From the IMG/VR virus record IMGVR_UViG_3300032086_001543, positions 1 through 34,698 of that record: a stretch of DNA of 34,698 nt; one strand, written 5' to 3'. Position numbers and translations under genes: made by a program. Source of the stretch: a virus. Below, in pieces: positions 1 to 7,263 of the stretch. Each line of letters opens with the position of its first letter. Within the stretch, counting starts at the first letter, position 1. The notes below the pieces were generated by a model. It ran no database searches, was not told the DNA's origin, and worked only from the letters and a program-made list of their open reading frames with translations.

Positions 1-134
1 ATAGCTAGTATTACAAACAGTAATATTGTTCAATTAACAGATACACAAACATTAACTAATAAAACTATAGATGCAGACAATAATACTATTAGTGATTTAG
101 AAGTTGATAATTTAAAAGCAGGAGTTTTAGATAC
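1..134. repeat. Left copy of the 134-bp terminal direct repeat
   Basis: Bases 1-134 reappear as the last 134 bases of the window (34565-34698), with one difference seen (C at 44, T at 34608). The repeat lies inside the tail-fibre coding frame, and joining the two ends keeps that frame open. This looks like assembly overlap of a circular or circularly permuted genome of about 34,564 bp, not a functional long terminal repeat, although a short physical terminal repeat cannot be excluded. Confidence 0.85.
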
Positions 135-2994
135 TGATTTAACAAGTGTTTCTGCTTCAGATGATACATTAGCTTCTGCAAAAGCAATTAAAACTTATGT
201 AGATACTCAAGTAGGAGGACAAGATACTTTAGCTGAAATACTTGCTAATGGTAATACTACAGGAGGAACTAGCATTGATGTTAGTGCAAACGATGATATA
301 AATTTAAGTGATAGTAGTGAAATACATTTAGGAGATGGTGCTGATTTAGTTATTAAACATAATGGCACTAATGGTTTTATAAACAACAATACAGGCACTC
401 TTAGTATTTATCAATTACAAGATGATGGAGATATAAAATTCTTTTGTGATGATGGTACTGGTGCTACAGAGAATTATCTGCAAATAGATGGTGGTGAACA
501 AAGAATTAAGGTGTTTAACGAAATGCGTTTTAATGATGATGTAGAGCTTCGTCTAGGTACGGGAAACGATTTAAAAATATATCACGATGGAAGTAATAGT
601 TATATAAGAGAGTTAGGAACTGGGAATTTATATATTGATACAAGTGGAACTCAAGTTGTAATTACTACTAATGCGACTGCAAAAACTGCTGCAACATTTA
701 CAAATAATGCAGGTGTAGATTTATACTACGACAACTCTAAAAAGTTTGAAACAACAAGTGAAGGAATTGCAGTAACAGGAAACGGAACTTTTGATGGTGA
801 TATCACTACTAATGGTGATATTACTATAGATAATAGTGCTGGTGACCCTTTTTTAAAATTAAAAACAACAGCACAAGAATATGTAATTAGAATTGACCAG
901 TCAGATAGTGAGAAATTTCAAATAAGAGATGTTACTAATAGTGCCACAAGAATGACTATTGACAGTTCAGGTAATGTAAAAGTAGGTAGGTCATCTGGTT
1001 ATGGAAGTTCAAGAATACAATCCTTTATAAATAATACTGCAAACTTTGCATCATCTTCGTTTCTTGCAGCAGATTCAACAAATATGGCAGCAGGTGTTGG
1101 TGGAGAAATAGTATTTATTGGTAAGTATGCAACTGGTGTTGATGATTATGCTTTTTATGGTGGAATAAAAGGATTTAAAGAAAATGCTACTGATAATAAT
1201 ACAGCCTGTGCATTAGGTTTTTATACAAGACCAACAGGAACATTACCTACAGAAAGAATGCGTATAGATAGTTCTGGAAACGTAGGAATTGGGGTAACAT
1301 CACCTAACGCTAAATTATCTTTAGCAGGGGGTAGTAATATAAATTCTCAAAACTCAATTTTATATATTGATACAAATTCATATTATGCATCAGGTGCAGA
1401 CAGGTATATAACATCATCAACAGCAGCAAGATATTTTCAATTAAATGGAGAACATATTTGGTCAAACGCCGTAAGCGGTACCGCAGGTAATGCTATTTCT
1501 TTTACAGAAAGAATGCGTATTGATAGTAATGGTCGAGTAGTTTTGAGCAATAGTGAGGGAATACAATTATCAGCTAAAAATTCTACTTTATATGCTACTA
1601 ATGGTGCTTTATCTTATTATGCTACAAATAATGCTGTTTATTTGAATGGTGCTGGTCCAAGTGGTTGGTTAAGATTACAAGGAGCTGGTTCTGAAAATAA
1701 CAGAAATGCAATAAATATTTTTGGGAGTGCTTCAGATAAAATTACTTTTCATACTGCTTTATCAGAAAGAATGCGTATTGACAGTTCAGGAAATTTAGCA
1801 TTAGGAACAACTATAACAACTGTGGGTGGAAGTGGTACACAAACCTCAACTGCAAGTCCTACAAGAATGTTATTCGATAATGATTATTCTAATGGATATA
1901 CAGATGCAAGTTTAAAACTATATTTATTTAATAGTGGTACTACAAGGCACGGTTTTACATCTGGTCCTAATTATGATTTACAATATCACGCTTCAGGTCA
2001 CTCTACAAATGCACAACACAGTTTCTATACTAACAATAACTTTGTTATGCGTGTTGGAACAGGAGATACTACAAACGTAGGTATTGGTGTAACTTCTCCT
2101 TCAGTTCCTTTAGAAGTAGATGGAGAAATTAAGTCATCAACTTTAGGTCTCGGAATTGTAACTGATTCATCATCAAATATTAAACTACATACTCACAATT
2201 CAGCAGCTCTTTCGCAAGTATATCATCAATTTACAACAGGGTCAACAGGAAGTACTTCAAATGATGGTGTTCTTATGGGGTTAGTAAATGGTTTTGATCT
2301 TTGGATACGACAACAAGAAAATAGAGATATAGCTTTCCATACAAATGATACTAAACGTATGACTATATATCGAGATGGAAATATTGGTATAAATGTTAGC
2401 GTTCCACAATCTAAATTACATATAGGAGAAACTGCAACTATAGGAACTGACTTTACTACTGCTGTAAATAATTCACAATTATTTGTTCATAATGTAGGAG
2501 CAAATACTAATTCTAATGTAATATTTGCAGGTGGTGATACAGGTGCAAGTGGAGGTACTGGAGCATACAGTTTTGGTCAAAATGGTCAAGGTTATAGCCA
2601 TTGGGTATTCTATCACAAACCAATATCTACAAATCAAAGTAGTGTTGGTTCTATAAGTTCAACATCAACAGCTACTGCTTACAACACTTCTTCTGATTAT
2701 AGATTAAAAGAAAATGTAGTAGAAATGACTGGAGCTTTAGATAGAGTAAGTCAATTAAAACCTAGCAGATTCAACTTTATAGCAGATGCAGATAAAACAG
2801 TAGATGGATTTTTAGCTCACGAAGTACAAGATATAGTACCTGAAGCTATTACAGGAGAAAAAGATGCAGTAGATGAAGAAGGAAATGCAATCTATCAAGG
2901 AATAGACCAAGCAAAATTAGTGCCATTATTAGTAGGTGCTATACAAGAATTAAAAGCAGAAATAGAACAATTAAAAACTCAAATAAATAATTAA
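1..2994 (+). CDS. Tail fibre, C-terminal part, with S74 self-cleaving chaperone domain
   Basis: The frame is open from base 1 to the stop at 2994 and continues the gene starting at 33269; joined across the ends it encodes about 1,429 residues. The Met codon at 511 is only an internal methionine. The body is a glycine-, serine- and threonine-rich receptor-binding shaft with recurring RMRIDSSGNVGIG-like units near 951, 1252, 1509, 1767 and 2358, plus LGTGNDLKIYHDGSN-type units near 550. The last 100 residues (from about 2689) carry SSDYRLKEN and end in a coiled coil: the Peptidase_S74 or endosialidase-type intramolecular chaperone, which trimerises the fibre and is then released by autocleavage at the serine of SDYRLK (codon 2692-2694). 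The role is host recognition at the tail tip or as a side fibre. Confidence 0.9.
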   Translation: MASITNSNIVQLTDTQTLTNKTIDADNNTISDLEVDNLKAGVLDTDLTSVSASDDTLASAKAIKTYVDTQVGGQDTLAEILANGNTTGGTSIDVSANDDINLSDSSEIHLGDGADLVIKHNGTNGFINNNTGTLSIYQLQDDGDIKFFCDDGTGATENYLQIDGGEQRIKVFNEMRFNDDVELRLGTGNDLKIYHDGSNSYIRELGTGNLYIDTSGTQVVITTNATAKTAATFTNNAGVDLYYDNSKKFETTSEGIAVTGNGTFDGDITTNGDITIDNSAGDPFLKLKTTAQEYVIRIDQSDSEKFQIRDVTNSATRMTIDSSGNVKVGRSSGYGSSRIQSFINNTANFASSSFLAADSTNMAAGVGGEIVFIGKYATGVDDYAFYGGIKGFKENATDNNTACALGFYTRPTGTLPTERMRIDSSGNVGIGVTSPNAKLSLAGGSNINSQNSILYIDTNSYYASGADRYITSSTAARYFQLNGEHIWSNAVSGTAGNAISFTERMRIDSNGRVVLSNSEGIQLSAKNSTLYATNGALSYYATNNAVYLNGAGPSGWLRLQGAGSENNRNAINIFGSASDKITFHTALSERMRIDSSGNLALGTTITTVGGSGTQTSTASPTRMLFDNDYSNGYTDASLKLYLFNSGTTRHGFTSGPNYDLQYHASGHSTNAQHSFYTNNNFVMRVGTGDTTNVGIGVTSPSVPLEVDGEIKSSTLGLGIVTDSSSNIKLHTHNSAALSQVYHQFTTGSTGSTSNDGVLMGLVNGFDLWIRQQENRDIAFHTNDTKRMTIYRDGNIGINVSVPQSKLHIGETATIGTDFTTAVNNSQLFVHNVGANTNSNVIFAGGDTGASGGTGAYSFGQNGQGYSHWVFYHKPISTNQSSVGSISSTSTATAYNTSSDYRLKENVVEMTGALDRVSQLKPSRFNFIADADKTVDGFLAHEVQDIVPEAITGEKDAVDEEGNAIYQGIDQAKLVPLLVGAIQELKAEIEQLKTQINN

Positions 2995-2996
2995 AA

Positions 2997-3323
2997 ATGG
3001 CAAATACTTACAATTGGAAAATAAACGCATTAGATGCTAAAATTCACGAAAACGACTTAGACAATGTAATATATACTGTACATTGGTCATTCATAGGTCA
3101 AGACGATTCAGAAGAACCTGTAATAGAAAGTTCAATAGGTACTTTAGGTGTAGAATATAATCCTGAAGAACCATTTATTGAATATGCTGATTTAACTAAA
3201 GAAGATGTAGTTGGATGGCTAGAAGCTGGACTAGACGTTGACAGTATGAAAGAAAACATAGACAAACAAATAGAACTAAAAAAGAATCCTGTTGATGAAA
3301 CATTACGTCCAGACTGGGATTAA
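2997..3323 (+). CDS. Small conserved phage protein next to the tail fibre
   Basis: The product is 108 residues, beginning three bases after the fibre stop. It opens with MANTYNWKI, followed by a beta-rich half (VIYTVHWSF) and an acidic helical C-terminus with LTKEDVVGWLEAGL. This pattern is common in marine phages directly after a fibre gene (I associate it with the DUF7936-like group). Position suggests a fibre-associated or assembly protein; biochemical function is not known to me. There is no signal peptide or membrane segment. Confidence 0.75.
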   Translation: MANTYNWKINALDAKIHENDLDNVIYTVHWSFIGQDDSEEPVIESSIGTLGVEYNPEEPFIEYADLTKEDVVGWLEAGLDVDSMKENIDKQIELKKNPVDETLRPDWD

Positions 3324-3328
3324 TTTAA

Positions 3329-3336
3329 TATATTTG
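3329..3336 (+). promoter_or_regulatory. Bacteroidota -7 box TATATTTG
   Basis: An exact TAnnTTTG match lies 25 bp before the ATG at 3361, in the only gap between the fibre-linked gene and the lysis module. No good TTTG -33 box stands 17-23 bp upstream, so this is a moderate promoter call. Confidence 0.5.
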
Positions 3337-3360
3337 TAATATAACTATAAATTTAATAAA

Positions 3361-3609
3361 ATGTCAAAAATTAGTAAAGAAGAATTAGAATCATTATTAG
3401 AATCAGAAAAAAAGATTTCTGCTATCAAACACGACTTAGGTACATTAAGTGAGCAAAAACACAGCTTACTACACGCTTTAGGTCAGGTTAGAGAAGAACA
3501 GAACAAAGTAAAAAAAGAACTAGAAGATAAGTATGGTAAAATTAATATCAACTTACAAGACGGTTCTTACGAAGAGATTGTTGAAGAAGCTGAAGAAGTA
3601 AAAGAATAA
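3361..3609 (+). CDS. Short coiled-coil protein of unknown function
   Basis: The product is 82 residues, highly charged and mostly helical. Heptad-like leucines over residues 8-60 predict a coiled coil, followed by YGKININLQDGSYEEI and an acidic tail. Proteins with a long helix and a terminal YGxxNIxLxDG motif are frequent small genes in tailed phages, but I know of no proven role. It opens the lysis-side cluster behind a -7 box at 3329. Confidence 0.75.
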   Translation: MSKISKEELESLLESEKKISAIKHDLGTLSEQKHSLLHALGQVREEQNKVKKELEDKYGKININLQDGSYEEIVEEAEEVKE

Positions 3610-3613
3610 CGCT

Positions 3614-3757
3614 ATGGATTTTGCAGATATGAAGATATACCTTATAAACTCAATAGCTTTTCTAGTATCATTAACTGAGGTTGAGGTATCATTAAAAATT
3701 ATACTTCTAATCTGTACGATAGTATATACTATTCAAAAAACTAAGAAATTAAAATGA
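3614..3757 (+). CDS. Tiny membrane protein, holin-like
   Basis: The product is 47 residues, starting MDFADMKIYLINSIAFLV. Two hydrophobic stretches (about residues 8-20 and 26-41) are followed by a basic tail (QKTKKLK), a layout like a very small class II or III holin or holin partner. The ATG lies four bases after the preceding stop and the TGA overlaps the next ATG (ATGA at 3754-3757), so translation is coupled. The coding call rests on spacing, overlap and composition; the holin role is inferred from position in the lysis cluster. Confidence 0.65.
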   Translation: MDFADMKIYLINSIAFLVSLTEVEVSLKIILLICTIVYTIQKTKKLK

Positions 3758-4035
3758 GCAAAGAATTAAGTGAAGACAGTAAATTTGAAATAAGTATAAA
3801 AACACTTATTGCTATAGGGGTGGGATTATCTACCCTTATAGGAATGTGGTTTGCCTTACAGGCAGATATAGAGGAAGCTAAACAACTTCCTGAGCCTGAG
3901 ATTTCAAGAACAGAGTATGACTTAAAAGACAAACTCGTAAGAGAAACTATTATGAATACTGGTAAAAAAGTAGAAGAAAACTCAGAAGCGTTAAAGAAAA
4001 TAGACGATAAGTTATTTGAAATAATTAGTAAATGA
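3754..4035 (+). CDS. Single-pass membrane protein of the lysis cluster
   Basis: The product is 93 residues. A short acidic N-terminus precedes one strong membrane segment (about residues 16-35, IAIGVGLSTLIGMWFAL), then a long charged helical tail with coiled-coil character (about 40-93). It overlaps both neighbours by ATGA junctions. The topology fits a small spanin-like, antiholin-like or membrane-anchored lysis accessory, but no family motif is recognised. Confidence 0.7.
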   Translation: MSKELSEDSKFEISIKTLIAIGVGLSTLIGMWFALQADIEEAKQLPEPEISRTEYDLKDKLVRETIMNTGKKVEENSEALKKIDDKLFEIISK

Positions 4036-4370
4036 AAAAATTATTATGTGCGATATTTGTATTGGTTGCGAGTTTTGTGTATAGTCAAGACGTAACAGTT
4101 CTGCAAATAAATGCAGAATGGAATAAAAGAAATAACTATGATTTGAGTAACATTACAGGAGCTACTGTAAAGTTTAGTTATTTAAAAGACCAACCTAAAG
4201 AGGTTCAAAACAGTATTATGGCTGTACCTGTTATTGTTATTATGGATAAAACAGGTAGAGTTAGAATGCAATATGTAGCTGATATATCTTTAAAAATAAA
4301 AGCTACTAATATGGAAATTCAATATGCCATAGATAACATTAAAAGACCTAGAAGAGCAAGTACTAACTAA
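4032..4370 (+). CDS. Secreted thioredoxin-fold protein lacking the CxxC cysteines
   Basis: The product is 112 residues. Residues 1-19 form a signal peptide ending SFVYSQ, a typical Bacteroidota type I exit. The mature part reads like a thioredoxin: INAEW at 26-30 sits where WCxxC would be but is followed by N-K-R-N, so both catalytic cysteines are missing. AVPVIVIMDKTGRV (about 64-77) keeps the cis-proline loop and following strand, and a C-terminal helix ends the fold. A redox role is therefore unlikely; binding or scaffolding in the periplasm is possible. It lies inside the lysis operon and overlaps both neighbours. Confidence 0.7.
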   Translation: MKKLLCAIFVLVASFVYSQDVTVLQINAEWNKRNNYDLSNITGATVKFSYLKDQPKEVQNSIMAVPVIVIMDKTGRVRMQYVADISLKIKATNMEIQYAIDNIKRPRRASTN

Positions 4371-4840
4371 TGAATAGAATAAGCAAACATATAAGTTACA
4401 AAGAAGCTACAAGAAGTAATACAGCTCTTAGATTAGGAATAGAAAATATACCTAATGAATATCAATTACAAAATATGGAAATGGTAGCAAAGCACGTCTT
4501 TGAGCCACTTAGAGTAGCTATTGATGTTCCTATAAAAATTAACTCATTTTTTAGATGTGAAGAACTTAATAAAGCAATTGGTGGAAGTGCTAAAAGCCAA
4601 CATTGTCAAGGTAGAGCTATTGATATTGATGATTACTATGGTAACGTTAGTAATGCTTTTATGTATCATTATATTAAAGATAACTTGGATTTTGACCAAC
4701 TTATTTGGGAGTTTGGCACAGATGAGAATCCTGACTGGGTTCACGTTAGTTATGTAGATCCTGACTCTAATAGAAAGAGATGTTTACAAGCTATAAAAGA
4801 AAACGGTAAAACTAAATATATAGACATAACAAATGGATAA
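4370..4840 (+). CDS. M15-family peptidase, probable endolysin
   Basis: The product is 156 residues. It shows the M15 (D-Ala-D-Ala carboxypeptidase or L-Ala-D-Glu endopeptidase, VanY/Peptidase_M15_3-like) metal site: SQH at residue 78, D85 of GRAIDID, a candidate catalytic E114 in LIWEFG, and H125 in DWVHVSY. SFFRCEELNKAIGGS is the usual substrate-side segment. It should cut cross-links or stem peptides of host peptidoglycan. There is no signal peptide, so it would depend on the neighbouring holin candidates. The start overlaps the previous stop (TAATG). Confidence 0.87.
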   Translation: MNRISKHISYKEATRSNTALRLGIENIPNEYQLQNMEMVAKHVFEPLRVAIDVPIKINSFFRCEELNKAIGGSAKSQHCQGRAIDIDDYYGNVSNAFMYHYIKDNLDFDQLIWEFGTDENPDWVHVSYVDPDSNRKRCLQAIKENGKTKYIDITNG

Positions 4841-4979
4841 TTTAAGAATAGGATTTGGAGAAACATTTTCTACAGGCCCTTTATTAGGGTTTTCTTCTTA
4901 CCCACAAGATGAAGAAAATCAATTTAATGAATTAAATATATATTTGTTATTTGTATTTATTCACATAAAATGGACATAA
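4833..4979 (+). CDS. Small conserved hydrophobic protein
   Basis: The product is 48 residues: MDNLRIGFG start, an acidic middle (SSYPQDEENQFNELN), then a hydrophobic end IYLLFVFIHIKWT. It overlaps the end of the endolysin gene by 8 bases and ends just before the holin gene. The polar start with a terminal NIYLLF-hydrophobic block resembles small proteins common in flavobacterial phage lysis regions. It may be membrane-associated; function is unknown. Confidence 0.7.
   Translation: MDNLRIGFGETFSTGPLLGFSSYPQDEENQFNELNIYLLFVFIHIKWT
4939..4946 (+). promoter_or_regulatory. -7 box TATATTTG inside the preceding small gene
   Basis: This is an exact TAnnTTTG match, 37 bp before the holin ATG at 4984. 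It falls in codons for Ile-Tyr-Leu of the small hydrophobic protein, so coincidence is possible. If active it would let the holin be expressed separately from the upstream lysis genes. Confidence 0.35.
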
Positions 4980-4983
4980 AATT

Positions 4984-5379
4984 ATGAGTAAGATATTAGC
5001 AAAGCTGTTCGGATCTGCGGGATCCGGAATAGCAGATAAGATTTCAGGTATAATAGACAAACATACTTTTAGCAAAGAAGAGAAAGCACAAATGCAAAAA
5101 GAGATGGATCAGATATGGATCGATGCTGAAGCTGATATGCAAAAGAATGTTACAGAAAGATGGAAGGTAGATATGTCTAGCGATTCTTGGCTTAGTAAGA
5201 ATGTAAGACCTCTAGTTCTTATATTTTTAGTTGTATCTACAGTTCTTATGGTTTTTATTGATGCTGGTGTTATTGCGTTTGAAGTTAAAGCTAATTGGAT
5301 TGATTTATTACAATTAGTACTTATAACGGTTATAGGAGCTTATTTTGGGGGCCGTAGCGCAGAGAAATTTAAAAAGTAA
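4984..5379 (+). CDS. Holin, 3TM-holin-like
   Basis: The product is 131 residues. The N-terminal half is helical and charged, with a glycine-rich start (LFGSAGSG) and a long amphipathic helix; RWKVDMSSDSWLSKNVRP precedes a membrane segment (about 72-93) and a second (about 105-122), ending in a basic tail. SxxSWLxKNxRPLxLIF followed by two hydrophobic helices is characteristic of the Holin_3TMs-type family. It would permeabilise the inner membrane at lysis. It sits between the intact and degenerate M15 genes. Confidence 0.8.
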   Translation: MSKILAKLFGSAGSGIADKISGIIDKHTFSKEEKAQMQKEMDQIWIDAEADMQKNVTERWKVDMSSDSWLSKNVRPLVLIFLVVSTVLMVFIDAGVIAFEVKANWIDLLQLVLITVIGAYFGGRSAEKFKK

Positions 5380-5504
5380 TGGCAAAGCTAGTCATAAGCA
5401 ATTATCGTGCGTCTAATCGCACTAAAAGGCCCGGTGTGCATTCTAAAAATGCATCACCAGGGCAAAACAAATATAAAAAGAAATATAGAGGTCAAGGTCG
5501 TTAA
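5379..5504 (+). CDS. Small very basic protein (RPGVHSKN...YRGQGR)
   Basis: The product is 41 residues, rich in Lys and Arg, with RTKRPGVHSKNAS in the middle and KKKYRGQGR at the end. It overlaps the holin stop (TAATG). Small proteins with RPGVHxK and a terminal YRGQGR are common near lysis or structural genes in Bacteroidota phages; the role is unknown, with nucleic-acid binding plausible from charge. Its TAA stop is the start of the TTAAACGCA stem-loop at 5501. Confidence 0.75.
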   Translation: MAKLVISNYRASNRTKRPGVHSKNASPGQNKYKKKYRGQGR

Positions 5505-5516
5505 ACGCAGTGATTA
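5494..5516 (+). repeat. AAACGC stem-loop, copy 1
   Basis: TTAAACGCAGTG sits across the stop codon (5502-5504) of the small basic gene and the GTG start (5510) of the next. Arms GGTCGTT and AGTGATT pair around the loop AAACGC, partly by G-U pairs. This is the only copy outside 13477-16798. Confidence 0.6.
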
Positions 5517-5908
5517 CAGAACTTAAGTATTTTACATTCGAAGATTTTGATTGTCCTTATTCTAGATTTCCTGATACAGGATTTAAGTATATGGATAGAG
5601 AGTTTCTGTTTATGTTACACGAAGCTAGAAGATTATCTAAAATAAAGTTCAGGATACTTAAAGGATACGTTTCACCAGACGGTGTATTGATGGCTAATGA
5701 ACTCAGTAACTCTTCTCACTTAATAGGCCGAGCTTGCGAGATCTGGTGTAAAGATAATTATAAGAGATATAAAATAATTACAGCTTTACTTGAAGTCGGT
5801 TTTACCAGAATAGGATTCTCAGATGACAGGATTTATGTAGATAATGACAATATGAAGCCAGACTCAATATGGTATTTCAATAGAAAAATAGCAAAAAGGT
5901 TTATATAA
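5510..5908 (+). CDS. Degenerate M15-like peptidase
   Basis: The product is 132 residues and matches the M15_3-type layout: ELKYFTFEDFDCP start, MDREFLFMLHEAR helix, SSHLIGRACEI and RIYVDND end. Compared with the active pattern (H..D and HVD), H70 is kept but the aspartate is E77 and the last histidine is Y109, so zinc binding is probably impaired. GTG at 5510 is the likely start because it gives the family-like N-terminus, and no suitable ATG lies upstream. It may be a wall-binding or regulatory relative of the endolysin at 4370, or an altered enzyme. Confidence 0.7.
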   Translation: MITELKYFTFEDFDCPYSRFPDTGFKYMDREFLFMLHEARRLSKIKFRILKGYVSPDGVLMANELSNSSHLIGRACEIWCKDNYKRYKIITALLEVGFTRIGFSDDRIYVDNDNMKPDSIWYFNRKIAKRFI

Positions 5909-5992
5909 TATAGTATATTATATATATTATATATTATATTATATATATTATATTTTATATTATAAAAGTATAATAGATTATATTATATATAT
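5905..5992. other. A/T-only tract, possible unwinding region
   Basis: Nearly 90 bases of alternating TATAT and TTATAT blocks with only three G and no C. It separates the lysis module from the replication genes and lies beside a palindrome and a promoter. Such tracts can serve as easily melted origin DNA or late-operon ends. No replication initiator site was demonstrated here. Confidence 0.55.
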
Positions 5993-6020
5993 TACAATAC
6001 AACTATAAAGTTGTATTGTA
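5993..6020. promoter_or_regulatory. Perfect 12-bp inverted repeat before the replication genes
   Basis: TACAATACAACT, spacer ATAA, AGTTGTATTGTA: both arms match without error. The right arm supplies the ATTG that stands 19 bp before the -7 box at 6038, so a dimeric repressor bound here would cover the promoter. It could also be a terminator-like hairpin or an origin palindrome. Confidence 0.6.
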
Positions 6021-6045
6021 TATATTATATAAATTATTATATTTG
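6015..6045 (+). promoter_or_regulatory. Promoter: ATTG - 19 bp - TATATTTG
   Basis: ATTG (6015-6018) and TATATTTG (6038-6045) have 19-bp spacing, as in the Bacteroidota TTTG/TAnnTTTG promoter. It is 13 bp before the ATG at 6059. Confidence 0.6.
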
Positions 6046-6058
6046 TAAAAAACAAAAT

Positions 6059-6331
6059 ATGAAAATAAGCACAGAATTCCAGTATTACGAAGATTACGAA
6101 GATTTATCTAATTTCCTAAAAAGACCTATACGAAATCCTGAATTTAGTAAAGTAAATTCTCTTCAAGGATGTTTAGTTAGAGTAGGATCCTATAACGCAG
6201 AATTGTGTATTAAAATACAGCAATTAGAACTCATAAACGACAAACTCAATAAGGATATATTACATCTTAAAAAAGAGCTTCAAAACAAAATATCTGACCA
6301 TACAATAGAAAAATATTTTGATTCTATATAA
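6059..6331 (+). CDS. Hypothetical early protein with C-terminal coiled coil
   Basis: The product is 90 residues from ATG 6059. The longer frame to 6011 would begin inside the palindrome and promoter, so the ATG is preferred. An acidic start (QYYEDYEDLSN) is followed by a 40-residue helical segment with heptads (IKIQQLELINDKLNKDIL). It is the first gene behind the palindrome-promoter block, which suggests an early or regulatory protein; no family is recognised. Confidence 0.65.
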   Translation: MKISTEFQYYEDYEDLSNFLKRPIRNPEFSKVNSLQGCLVRVGSYNAELCIKIQQLELINDKLNKDILHLKKELQNKISDHTIEKYFDSI

Positions 6332-6347
6332 ATATATTATATATTTG
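6317..6347 (+). promoter_or_regulatory. Promoter: TTTG - 19 bp - TATATTTG
   Basis: This is the best promoter in the window: TTTG at 6317-6320 and TATATTTG at 6340-6347, spaced 19 bp, both exact Bacteroidota boxes. The ERF gene begins only 4 bp downstream at 6352, so the transcript would have almost no leader. Confidence 0.65.
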
Positions 6348-6351
6348 AAAT

Positions 6352-6900
6352 ATGAAATCATTACACGAAAAATTGGCCGCTGTTCAAGGGAGGTTGAAAG
6401 CGCCTAAAAACCAAAGAAACAATTTCGGTAAATATAATTATCGATCTTGTGAAGACATCTTAGAGGCTGTAAAGCCTTTATTAAGTGAGTACGGATTAGT
6501 ACTAACACTAACAGACCAAATACATTCTTGGGTAAATTCACCATATGTAGAAGCTACAGCTACTATAACAGATGGTAAAGATCAAGTTCAGGTTTCTGCT
6601 CAAGCAGGAATTAATCCTGATAAAAAGGGAATGGATATAGCTCAATCATTTGGTAGTTCTAGTTCTTATGCTAGAAAGTACTCTTTAAATGGACTATTTC
6701 TTATAGATGATACAAAAGATGCCGATGCAACAAATACGCACGGAAAAACATCAACATCTAAAAAGAAAGAATTACTAACACCTAAACATCCAAAGTTTGA
6801 AAATGTAAGAAATTACATTTTAGGTGGAGGTAATATTAAGCAGGTTGAAGATAAATATACAATATCTGATGCTGCAAAAATTCAATTAGTAAACTCTTAA
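6352..6900 (+). CDS. erf: ERF-family single-strand annealing protein
   Basis: The product is 182 residues. The ERF domain covers about 1-125: a helical start (MKSLHEKLAAVQ), FGKYNYRSCEDILEAVKPLL, LVLTLTDQI, and GSSSSYARKYSLNGLFLIDD, the family's conserved end. A Ser/Lys linker leads to a small C-terminal helical motif (about 145-182). ERF proteins anneal complementary single strands during recombination-dependent phage replication. A processive nuclease partner would be the RecE-like protein at 10183, and the small protein at 6911 follows directly. Confidence 0.88.
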   Translation: MKSLHEKLAAVQGRLKAPKNQRNNFGKYNYRSCEDILEAVKPLLSEYGLVLTLTDQIHSWVNSPYVEATATITDGKDQVQVSAQAGINPDKKGMDIAQSFGSSSSYARKYSLNGLFLIDDTKDADATNTHGKTSTSKKKELLTPKHPKFENVRNYILGGGNIKQVEDKYTISDAAKIQLVNS

Positions 6901-6910
6901 TTATTATTAT

Positions 6911-7186
6911 ATGGCAAGTATAACTTCAATTTCAATAGACGTCAAAAAAATTGACAAGTCTAAATTAAACAAAGGTCAATATCTAAATGTAGATATCACG
7001 ACTAGAGATGAAACAAATCAGTATGGACAAAATGTTTCAGTTTCATATCCTCAAACAAAAGAGGAAAGAGCAGCTAAAGAACCTAAGACATATTTAGGTA
7101 ACGGTAGAGTTGTTTGGACGGACGGAAACATTAGTAAAGCTGGAGTTGTTAAAGAGAAAACCACTGAGGAGATGGTGGATTTTTAG
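6911..7186 (+). CDS. Small protein following the annealing protein, possible ssDNA binder
   Basis: The product is 91 residues: ISIDVKKIDKSKL start, NVDITTRDETNQYGQNVSV centre, TYLGNGRVVWTDG, and an acidic end EEMVDF. The beta-strand-rich body with an acidic C-terminal tip recalls SSB-like proteins, and linkage to ERF supports DNA work, but no clear OB-fold signature is visible. It is the last gene before a strong terminator. Confidence 0.6.
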   Translation: MASITSISIDVKKIDKSKLNKGQYLNVDITTRDETNQYGQNVSVSYPQTKEERAAKEPKTYLGNGRVVWTDGNISKAGVVKEKTTEEMVDF

Positions 7187-7206
7187 TGTTTTGTTTTATG
7201 ATTGGG

Positions 7207-7238
7207 AAAGTGGGTTGTAAAAAACCCACTTTTTTTTT
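7207..7238 (+). terminator. Rho-independent terminator
   Basis: AAAGTGGGTT and AACCCACTTT form a perfect 10-bp stem around GTAAAA, followed by a run of T. It ends the ERF operon and separates it from the ATPase gene at 7264. Confidence 0.9.
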
Positions 7239-7263
7239 ATATTTATAATCCTTAAACAATACT

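Noticed and set aside
3741-3932. 63-residue minus-strand frame
   Set aside because: Opposite-strand shadow of the 3754-4035 membrane protein gene.
4544-4757. Frames of 66 residues on both strands inside the endolysin gene
   Set aside because: They are shadows of the M15 peptidase, which has clear catalytic residues in its own frame.
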